DNA from: CAZEQJ01 sp964514385
GTDB taxonomy: Bacteria > Bacteroidota > Bacteroidia > Cytophagales > Cyclobacteriaceae
Direction of reading: 5' to 3'
NCBI GenBank assembly: GCA_964514385.1
Contig: CAZEQJ010000046.1
Span: 1-21,845 of the forward strand
Length of the DNA: 21,845 nucleotides
Part shown: in pieces, positions 16,443 through 21,845 of the stretch
How positions within the stretch are numbered: position 1 is the first letter of the stretch
Layout: each line of letters starts with the position of its first letter
Program-made: the position numbers and the translations under genes
Notes under the pieces: model-generated
Database searches by the model: none
What the model was told of the DNA's origin: nothing
What the model saw: only the letters and a program-made list of their open reading frames with translations

Positions 16443-16911
16443 CCCCTTCGTATTTTATAGTCATTCCGTGATATTTCTCATCCTCTTCGTAATCTTTACG
16501 CAGGGGAAAACCTTTCCAGTCGGACGGCAGCAGTATTCTCCTCATATCGGGATGATCCAGAAAATTTACACCAAAAAGATCGAAAGTTTCCCGCTCATGC
16601 CAGTTGGCTGCCTGCCACACCGATACCAATGAAGGCACCTGGGGCGATTGCCGGTCTGCCCGAACCTTGAGCGCTATGCTATGTCCTTTAGGTATTGAAT
16701 AGAGGTGATAAACAACTTCAATAATATTCTCCTGAGGATAGTCTACTCCGCTTACAGAGCGCAACAGATCAAAGTAAAAATCTTCGTGATCCCGAAGCTC
16801 CAGGCATACAGGCCGCAGATTATTCAGCTCAACCAGCCATGAAGGAGGGGTTGTGTTTGGAACAACGGTAAGTTTATCTCCAAAATGCTTATTTAGCAGC
16901 TCCTGCACCAT
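16420..16911 (-). CDS. nuoC: NADH-quinone oxidoreductase subunit C (30 kDa subunit)
   Basis: The 163-residue protein bears the complex I 30-kDa signature WHERETFDLFGVNFLDHPDM (104-123). The closing motif is WKGFPLRKDY (132-141). It is a structural subunit of the peripheral arm, next to NuoD and NuoB. The start ATG (16909-16911, MVQELLNKHFG) overlaps the end of nuoB by 23 bases and the stop overlaps nuoD by 23 bases, implying translational coupling. Length is at the short end for bacterial NuoC but matches forms without the D fusion. Confidence 0.95.
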   Translation of the reverse strand: MVQELLNKHFGDKLTVVPNTTPPSWLVELNNLRPVCLELRDHEDFYFDLLRSVSGVDYPQENIIEVVYHLYSIPKGHSIALKVRADRQSPQVPSLVSVWQAANWHERETFDLFGVNFLDHPDMRRILLPSDWKGFPLRKDYEEDEKYHGMTIKYEGDEPEHTI

Positions 16912-17428
16912 TTTTCTTTTTCATTATCTTTTCGAGCGCTGTAGGAAATACTATCCGCTCATTGCGTATTTTCTCCTGAAGTTTAAGAAATCCCCCGATA
17001 AGAGCTTCCGGTCGTGGCGGACATCCGGGCACATAAATGTCGACAGGAATAATTCGATCTACTCCTTTCACCACATGGTAACCATGTTGCCAGTATGGCC
17101 CGCCACAGTTGGCACATGAACCCATGCTAATAACGTATCGTGGCTCAGCCATCTGCTCATACAATCGTCTTACCCTGTCCGCCATTTTAAACGTAACTGT
17201 ACCCGCTACGATCATCACGTCTGACTGACGGGGAGAAGCACGGGGGATGATACCAAAACGGTCAAGGTCGTAGGGCGTGCCGATTGTCTCCATATATTCA
17301 ATGGCGCAGCACGCCAAACCAAATGCCATTGGCCACATTGACGATGAGCGTGCCCAGTTCACAAGGTCATCAAGCCTCGAAACTATGATGCCGCCATCTC
17401 CGGTTTTAGGCCTTGAGGTATTTTCCAT
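16889..17428 (-). CDS. nuoB: NADH-quinone oxidoreductase subunit B (N2 Fe-S cluster)
   Basis: The 179-residue subunit carries the terminal [4Fe-4S] cluster N2, which passes electrons to quinone. The four expected cysteines are present: Cys40-Cys41 in FGLACCAIEYM, Cys105 in MGSCANCGG, and Cys136 in VPGCPPRPEAL. The frame is open back to an ATG at 17512, but those 28 extra residues overlap nuoA by more than 100 bases and lack family character. I therefore use ATG 17428 (MENTSRPKTGDGG), which leaves a 23-base overlap with nuoA. The C-terminus is Lys-rich and overlaps nuoC. Confidence 0.95.
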   Translation of the reverse strand: MENTSRPKTGDGGIIVSRLDDLVNWARSSSMWPMAFGLACCAIEYMETIGTPYDLDRFGIIPRASPRQSDVMIVAGTVTFKMADRVRRLYEQMAEPRYVISMGSCANCGGPYWQHGYHVVKGVDRIIPVDIYVPGCPPRPEALIGGFLKLQEKIRNERIVFPTALEKIMKKKNGAGAAK

Positions 17429-17864
17429 AGGCTTCTTTAGGTATTTTAGTATTGGTACCTGGAATAGTAACTTTGGGTTTTTCCCAGTTGAGGTACCCCT
17501 TATTCCATGCATAAACCAATCCCAGGGTTAGGATAAAAATAAATACGAGCATCTCTGCCAAAGCAATCCAGCTCCACATTCCCTGTGTGGCAGCCTGTAG
17601 CTCTTCACTATTGTAAATCAAGACCCAAGGAAATATGAATACTATCTCTATATCAAACAATATAAATATCAAAGCCACAATATAAAATCTGATATTTATT
17701 TGCGCCCAGGCTTCCCCGACCGCATTCTCACCACATTCGTACAGTTCGTTTTTTTCAATATTAGGTCTGTTGGGGCGCAGAATATACCCGATAAAGAGTG
17801 TTACTACCAGAAAAGCCAGACTTCCGACGGCAAATAACAGTACGGTTCCGAATCCAGAGATCAT
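17406..17864 (-). CDS. nuoA: NADH-quinone oxidoreductase subunit A
   Basis: The 152-residue membrane subunit of complex I has three hydrophobic helices (about 6-28, 60-83, 97-119). Between helices 1 and 2 is the loop YECGENAVGEAW with Cys44. Helix 2 includes FDIEIVFIFPW, the typical NuoA motif. The C-terminal tail after NWEKPKV is somewhat longer than in short forms of NuoA. The ATG (17862-17864) is 1 base after the LON-domain gene stop, so translation is probably coupled. The 3' end overlaps nuoB by 23 bases. Confidence 0.95.
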   Translation of the reverse strand: MISGFGTVLLFAVGSLAFLVVTLFIGYILRPNRPNIEKNELYECGENAVGEAWAQINIRFYIVALIFILFDIEIVFIFPWVLIYNSEELQAATQGMWSWIALAEMLVFIFILTLGLVYAWNKGYLNWEKPKVTIPGTNTKIPKEAYGKYLKA

Positions 17865-17865
17865 T

Positions 17866-18489
17866 TTAAAATTTCAGAGGGTCAAAATGTTTGAAATGGC
17901 CATTCATTTTCACTTTTCTCTTCACCGCCTCTATCCTGCGCACTGTAGGCAGACTGTTTTCAAGATGTTGAATAATAAAAGCCATACGCAGCTCCTCCTG
18001 TTCAAGTTGTAAAAACTGGTATTCCTGTTCCAGTGTGAAGCCTACCTTATGAGCAATATCGTAAGCCGAAGTATCATCTGCAAGAGCAATGGTGGCATTC
18101 AGCTGAAGTGCAGAGAAGAATTCAGTGCAAAGCCGGAGAAAACGGCTCTTTGTCTCTTCACTAAATGTCATATCCTGGTTGATAAAAGCAGCCTCACCTG
18201 TAGCATATAAAACATCCTTGCCCGGATTATTGTAATCGACCACACGAAATACATCCTGTCCTCTGGTTTTTATGTCCATACGCCCATCAGGGTATGTTTT
18301 TTCTATGGAAAGAATGTTTACGGTAGTGCCATATTCCATTTCATTCTCAACAAATGAGGGAATGCCAAAGGCCATATTCTGCTCAATGCAGTCATGAATC
18401 AGCTGCTTATAGCGCTCTTCAAAAATATGGAGGTTTAGTTCCTCCCCGGGGTATACTACAATATTCAGCGGAAATAATGGAATCACCAT
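17866..18489 (-). CDS. LON peptidase substrate-binding (N-terminal) domain protein
   Basis: The 207-residue protein consists of a LON N-domain alone, without the AAA or protease parts. The opening IPLFPLNIVVYPGEELNLHI and following FEERYKQLIHDCI are diagnostic. Later parts are the strand TVNILSIEKTYPDGRMDI and the helical end LEQEEL then RMAFIIQHLENSLPTVRRIE. Stand-alone LON-domain proteins are widespread and of unsettled function, perhaps binding unfolded substrates. The gene follows a hairpin at 18536-18553 and precedes nuoA by 1 base. It is therefore probably the first gene of the complex I unit. Confidence 0.9.
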   Translation of the reverse strand: MVIPLFPLNIVVYPGEELNLHIFEERYKQLIHDCIEQNMAFGIPSFVENEMEYGTTVNILSIEKTYPDGRMDIKTRGQDVFRVVDYNNPGKDVLYATGEAAFINQDMTFSEETKSRFLRLCTEFFSALQLNATIALADDTSAYDIAHKVGFTLEQEYQFLQLEQEELRMAFIIQHLENSLPTVRRIEAVKRKVKMNGHFKHFDPLKF

Positions 18490-18535
18490 GTTGCAACTAT
18501 ATGTCTATAGTAAACAACGAGAAAAGAATATAGTT

Positions 18536-18553
18536 CGGGCACTTTCGTGCCCG
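18536..18553 (-). terminator. Hairpin after icd, likely terminator
   Basis: A perfect GC-rich 7-bp stem CGGGCAC / GTGCCCG with a 4-base loop lies 5 bases past the icd stop. On the minus strand it is followed by AACTATATTCTTTTC, a weak U tract, so termination may be partial. It separates the Lrp-panB-icd block from the LON-nuo-nnr block. Confidence 0.65.
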
Positions 18554-18558
18554 ATTAA

Positions 18559-19782
18559 TTACATATTTTTTATGATTTCTTCGCCAAACTCTGAGCACTT
18601 CAATAATGTAGCACCCTCCATGAGACGTTCGAAGTCGTAGGTTACTCTTTTGGACGATATCGCTGCCTCCAGACCGTTGTAGATCAGGTCAGCTGCTTCT
18701 GTCCATCGGAAATAATCAAACATCATGGCACCTGACAGGATGACCGAACCCGGATTTACCTTGTCCTGTCCAGCATATTTTGGCGCAGTGCCATGCGTAG
18801 CCTCAAAAATGGCATGTCCCGTCTGATAGTTGATGTTGGCCCCCGGGGCAATACCTATACCACCTACTATGGCAGCAAGGGCATCTGAAACATAATCGCC
18901 GTTCAGGTTGAGTGTAGCAATGACATCATATTCCGAAGGGCGGAGCAGAATCTGCTGAAGAAAGGCATCTGCAATAACATCTTTGATGATGATGCTATGA
19001 CCGTCTTTTTCAATTACCTGCCATGGGCCACCTTCGTAATCTGTTGCTCCAAACTCTCTTTTTGCCAGGTTGTAACCCCAGTCACGGAAAGCACCTTCTG
19101 TAAACTTCATAATGTTGCCCTTATGCACCAGCGTCACTGATTTACGCTTATACAGGAAAGCGTGATCTATGGCAGATCTTACCAGCCGCTCTGTTCCTTC
19201 GATGGATACCGGCTTGATACCGTAACCTGCAGTTTTAGGAAATCTTACCTTTTTATATTTCGATGGAAACGCATTAGACAACAGCTCACCAAATTTCTGA
19301 TTATCTTCTGTTCCCTGCTGAAACTCTATCCCCGCATAGATATCTTCCGTGTTTTCGCGGAATATCACCATATCTGTGGTGCTGGGATCTTTAACCGGTG
19401 AGGGTGTGCCTTTGAACCACCGTACCGGTCTTACACAGGCATATAGGTCAAGCTCCTGACGCAATGCCACATTAAGGGATCGTATTCCTCCCCCTACTGG
19501 TGTTGTCAGCGGCCCTTTTATGCCCACCAGATATTCCCTGAAAGTATCGAGTGTCTCTGTGGGCAACCATTCGCCATTGTTATTGTAGGCTTTTTCTCCT
19601 GCCAGCACTTCCTTCCATTCGATTTTTTTGCTGCCTCCATAAGCTTTTTCAACAGCCGCGTCGAATACCTTTCTGGCTGCGGGCCAGATATCTACGCCTG
19701 TGCCATCTCCTTCTATGAAGGGAACAACCGGATGATCCGGAACATTAAGTTTTCCATTTTCAATGGTTATTTTCTCGCTCAT
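18559..19782 (-). CDS. icd: NADP-dependent isocitrate dehydrogenase
   Basis: The 407-residue TCA-cycle enzyme oxidatively decarboxylates isocitrate to 2-oxoglutarate, making NADPH. It is the dimeric E. coli type. Isocitrate contacts appear in GGGIRSLNVALRQELDLYA, including Ser102, the equivalent of the E. coli regulatory phosphoserine. Metal-binding acidic residues are in NLNGDYVSDALA (Asp296, Asp300). NADP preference is supported by Lys335-Tyr336 (GTAPKYAGQDKVNPGS), and by Tyr382 and Arg386 (VTYDFERLMEG), matching E. coli K344, Y345, Y391 and R395. No isocitrate dehydrogenase kinase gene is seen here. It lies 16 bases after panB on the same strand and ends at a hairpin. Confidence 0.96.
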   Translation of the reverse strand: MSEKITIENGKLNVPDHPVVPFIEGDGTGVDIWPAARKVFDAAVEKAYGGSKKIEWKEVLAGEKAYNNNGEWLPTETLDTFREYLVGIKGPLTTPVGGGIRSLNVALRQELDLYACVRPVRWFKGTPSPVKDPSTTDMVIFRENTEDIYAGIEFQQGTEDNQKFGELLSNAFPSKYKKVRFPKTAGYGIKPVSIEGTERLVRSAIDHAFLYKRKSVTLVHKGNIMKFTEGAFRDWGYNLAKREFGATDYEGGPWQVIEKDGHSIIIKDVIADAFLQQILLRPSEYDVIATLNLNGDYVSDALAAIVGGIGIAPGANINYQTGHAIFEATHGTAPKYAGQDKVNPGSVILSGAMMFDYFRWTEAADLIYNGLEAAISSKRVTYDFERLMEGATLLKCSEFGEEIIKNM

Positions 19783-19798
19783 ATATATTTTAATCGTT

Positions 19799-20617
19799 TT
19801 AGTAGCTCTCTTTATCAGATGGAAAATCGTTTGACTTTACATCCCTGATATAGTTTTGCACGGCCTCGTGCATAATGTCTGATAACTGGGCATATACCCG
19901 TAAAAAACGCGGTTGAAATTCTTTATTGATCCCCAGCATATCATGAGATACGAGCACCTGCCCGTCAACGTGAGGACCCGCTCCGATACCTATGACTGGT
20001 ATGGATACACTCTCTGCAACTTTTTTGGCAAGGTCTGCCGGAATTTTTTCCAGCACCAGGGCAAAAGCACCTGCCTCTTCAAGGGCTTTTGCATCTTCGA
20101 GTAATTTCTTTGCTTCGCTATCTTCCTTTGCTCTGACAGCATACGTGCCAAACTGGTATATGGATTGTGGAGTAAGCCCCAGATGCCCCATTACAGGTAT
20201 ACCCGATGAAATAATCCGACGTGCCGACTCCAAAATTTCCTGCCCCCCCTCAATCTTGACTGCATGTGCTCCCGATTCTTTCATTATCCGAATGGCAGAA
20301 CGAAGTGCCTCACTGCTGTTTCCCTGATAATGGCCAAAGGGTATGTCGACAACAACAAATGCCTTTTTCACTGCCCTTATCACCGAACTGGCGTGATAAA
20401 TCATCTGGTCAAGCGTAATAGGAAGGGTGGTTTCATGTCCTGCCATAACATTTGACGCCGAGTCCCCAACCAAAATAATATCGACACCGGCCTGATCAAT
20501 GATCCTCGCCATGGAAAAGTCATAAGCCGTCAGCATGGCTATTTTCTCTCCATTATCCTTCATCTCACGAAGGCGTTGTGATGTAACCGGCTTATCCTCT
20601 TTTTTTGCTGTCGACAT
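19799..20617 (-). CDS. panB: 3-methyl-2-oxobutanoate hydroxymethyltransferase
   Basis: The 272-residue enzyme makes ketopantoate from 2-oxoisovalerate and methylene-tetrahydrofolate, the first committed step to pantothenate and CoA. Landmarks are MLTAYDFSMARIID, metal-binding VGDSASNVMAGHETT (Asp52), VVDIPFGHYQG (Asp91), VKIEGG, GHLGLTPQS, catalytic Glu190 in LVLEKIP, and GIGAGPHVDGQVLV. The ATG overlaps the stop of the upstream phosphoribosyltransferase by one base (TAATG), pointing to coupled translation. No panC or panD is seen nearby. Confidence 0.96.
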   Translation of the reverse strand: MSTAKKEDKPVTSQRLREMKDNGEKIAMLTAYDFSMARIIDQAGVDIILVGDSASNVMAGHETTLPITLDQMIYHASSVIRAVKKAFVVVDIPFGHYQGNSSEALRSAIRIMKESGAHAVKIEGGQEILESARRIISSGIPVMGHLGLTPQSIYQFGTYAVRAKEDSEAKKLLEDAKALEEAGAFALVLEKIPADLAKKVAESVSIPVIGIGAGPHVDGQVLVSHDMLGINKEFQPRFLRVYAQLSDIMHEAVQNYIRDVKSNDFPSDKESY

Positions 20618-21117
20618 TATTTTAAAATTACTCTCGCATCATCCTCAAAAACAACTTCAATGTGCTCATCAAAGGTTGTGGCCAGCTCAAGGCCTGTAAA
20701 TGTAGCTGATACAGGAAAAAGTTTATGGCTACGATTGACAAGAACGGCAGATTCCAGTTTTCTAGGGTGCGCCTTAAGAATGGGTATAAGGGCATACATA
20801 AGCGTCTTACCCGTGTTAAGCACATCATCAACCACGACTACTGATTTACCCTTTATATCCTCTGGCTTAGCGTCCAGCTTTATATCAGAGTGTTGTGCAT
20901 TTGGCTTGTCAATATCAAGACGAAACAACCGGGGATTAATCCCCAGAATATCACCTGTCAGCTTAGCCAGCCTTTCAGCAATCAGATACCCCCTGTCCCA
21001 TATGCCAATTAGGATGAGCTCTTTTTCATCGTAGTTATCCTCTGCTATTTCGTAAGCTACTCGCTTTACTTTATTTTTTATAGTGTAATCGTCTAGAATG
21101 AGTTTTCCTTCAGACAT
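20617..21117 (-). CDS. PyrR-like phosphoribosyltransferase
   Basis: This 166-residue type I phosphoribosyltransferase has the PRPP-binding motif VVVVDDVLNTGKT (about 93-105). An upstream loop LIGIWDRGYLIAERLA binds pyrophosphate in relatives. The end VFEDDARVILK is typical of the group. Such enzymes link a base to PRPP; PyrR proteins also control pyrimidine genes by RNA binding. The base cannot be told from sequence, and no pyr genes are nearby. I use ATG 21117 (MSEGKLILDD); a TTG two codons earlier would run into the regulator gene stop. It starts 2 bases after the Lrp gene. Confidence 0.88.
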   Translation of the reverse strand: MSEGKLILDDYTIKNKVKRVAYEIAEDNYDEKELILIGIWDRGYLIAERLAKLTGDILGINPRLFRLDIDKPNAQHSDIKLDAKPEDIKGKSVVVVDDVLNTGKTLMYALIPILKAHPRKLESAVLVNRSHKLFPVSATFTGLELATTFDEHIEVVFEDDARVILK

Positions 21118-21119
21118 AA

Positions 21120-21590
21120 TCAATCCACGGGTATGGCTTTGCTGTCTTTAAATGTAGATAGAATGACCATAGATTGCATATTGTCAACCACTTTAATTTC
21201 ACTAATCTGCTCGAGCATCAGCTTTTGATAGGAGGCGATATCTTTTGCAACAATCTTGAGGATGAAATCTCCGGTACCTGTAATATGGTGACATTCCACT
21301 ACTTCTTCAATATCATTGATGTGTTTCATGAATTCATCAATATTTTCTTTGTTGTGTCCTACCAGAGACACAAGCACGAAGGTACTTACCCCAAGACCCA
21401 GCTTATCCGGATCCAGAACAGCATGATAGCTTTTAATCATACCATTAAGCTCCAGTTTCTTTACACGCTCCAGAGTTGGAGCAGGTGAGAGGCCAACCTC
21501 TTTTGAAAGTTGCGCATTGGTAATCCTGCCATTTCGTTGTAAAATGTAGAGGATTTTTCGGTCAATTTGGTCGAGTTTGAAAGAATGCAT
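21120..21590 (-). CDS. Lrp/AsnC-family transcriptional regulator
   Basis: The 156-residue protein has the family layout: an N-terminal helix-turn-helix (about 5-55, LDQIDRKILYILQRNGRITN, then SKEVGLSPAPTLERVKKLE) and a C-terminal RAM ligand domain. The latter contains the ligand-site HHITGTGDFILKIV (about 101-114). Family members sense amino acids or related effectors and often control their own gene. A near-perfect palindrome within its promoter supports autoregulation. The gene heads a tight unit with the phosphoribosyltransferase, panB and icd, so it may control that whole set. The effector is unknown. Confidence 0.93.
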   Translation of the reverse strand: MHSFKLDQIDRKILYILQRNGRITNAQLSKEVGLSPAPTLERVKKLELNGMIKSYHAVLDPDKLGLGVSTFVLVSLVGHNKENIDEFMKHINDIEEVVECHHITGTGDFILKIVAKDIASYQKLMLEQISEIKVVDNMQSMVILSTFKDSKAIPVD

Positions 21591-21601
21591 AATTATGTAA
21601 G

Positions 21602-21635
21602 CAAAATTAAATTTGAAATTCGTACAAATTTCAAA
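21602..21635 (-). promoter_or_regulatory. Bacteroidota-type promoter with palindromic operator for the Lrp/AsnC gene
   Basis: On the minus strand TTTG (21632-21635) is followed after 22 bases by TAATTTTG (21602-21609), a full match to TAnnTTTG. A 24-base palindrome occupies 21612-21635: arms TTTGAAATT and AATTTCAAA are perfect around a 6-base centre containing GTAC. It overlaps the -33 box and fills the spacer, a suitable place for an autorepressor. The ATG is only 11 bases past the -7 box, so the leader is very short. Confidence 0.65.
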
Positions 21636-21671
21636 ACTTTAGTCTGAATATCCTATAAAAATTTTCTGTCA

Positions 21672-21845
21672 TTAACGGTCTCTTCGCAATGATCTGATTA
21701 CCTCAGCCCATGCAAAAGGGTTTAAAAGTGGGTTATAGAATTGTGGCGTTACACCACGTGTACTATTGGCCTGCCTCAGGCTCATATAATAATTGTAATT
21801 TTCTGTCCCACTCAACGGTATTCCATTCCGCATGCTGGCCATGAT
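21672..21845 (-). CDS. C-terminal end of an unrecognised protein (5' part beyond window)
   Basis: The minus strand is open from the window edge to TAA at 21672-21674, giving 57 residues. The segment includes GIPLSGTENYNYYMSLRQAN, then TPQFYNPLLNPFAWAEVIRS, and ends LRRDR. It is rich in Asn, Tyr and Pro and looks like a real protein end. I cannot assign a family. The gap of 81 bases to the Lrp gene holds the Lrp promoter and no obvious terminator. Confidence 0.6.
   Translation of the reverse strand: MMASMRNGIPLSGTENYNYYMSLRQANSTRGVTPQFYNPLLNPFAWAEVIRSLRRDR

Noticed and set aside
17429..17512. Longer nuoB start at ATG 17512
   Set aside because: It would overlap nuoA by more than 100 bases and adds residues with no NuoB similarity.
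21118..21123. TTG start of the phosphoribosyltransferase at 21123
   Set aside because: It runs into the stop of the upstream regulator gene; ATG 21117 is the better start.
1..21845. Mobile element, prophage, CRISPR or defence island
   Set aside because: No transposase, integrase, direct-repeat array, tRNA-flanked boundary or compositional break was seen, and nearly all genes are housekeeping types.

Overview
The window looks like ordinary chromosome from a Bacteroidota bacterium, most likely of the Cytophagales type. The evidence is a set of phylum-typical proteins (DUF4230, DUF5522-like, paired M16 peptidases, a Lrp/AsnC regulator), a match to the Bacteroidota promoter consensus (TTG, about 20 bases, TAnnTTTG) in front of the Lrp gene, and starts that mostly lack a well-spaced Shine-Dalgarno sequence. 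No transposase, integrase, phage gene, CRISPR array, tRNA or rRNA was seen. No gap between genes exceeds about 125 bases.

Left part (1-4730): a truncated NRAMP-related transporter on the minus strand diverges from a membrane-anchored HtrA/Deg protease. After a strong terminator come an ALDH7-type aldehyde dehydrogenase and a stand-alone CheY-like receiver protein. The receiver gene converges on, and overlaps by 6 bases, an unrecognised 484-residue helical protein on the minus strand (4725-6179).

Middle (6302-13769): a PfkB/adenosine-kinase-like sugar kinase is followed by two M16 peptidase-family genes that look like an active/inactive pair. A terminator and a DUF1801 gene come next. On the minus strand is a DUF4230 membrane protein followed by a 56-residue Cys-rich gene. 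Diverging from them is a photolyase/cryptochrome with an altered tryptophan relay, followed 2 bases later by a 57-residue DUF2256 zinc-finger-like gene. Both small genes are easy to miss because of their size.

Right part (13729-21845): everything is on the minus strand. Read in the direction of transcription, one block is Lrp/AsnC regulator, phosphoribosyltransferase, panB and icd, ending at a hairpin. The next is a LON-domain protein, nuoA, nuoB, nuoC, nuoD and nnr, packed with 1-2 base gaps and three overlaps of exactly 23 bases. The first block combines regulation, nucleotide salvage, pantothenate synthesis and the TCA cycle. The second joins the start of respiratory complex I to the enzyme that repairs damaged NAD(P)H. 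The window ends in the C-terminus of an unrecognised minus-strand gene.

I found no clearly new defence or mobile system. The best leads are the divergent photolyase with its coupled DUF2256 gene, the complementary M16 pair, the NRAMP homologue lacking the metal-binding motifs, the unknown helical protein beside the receiver gene, and the palindrome lying between the promoter boxes of the Lrp gene.
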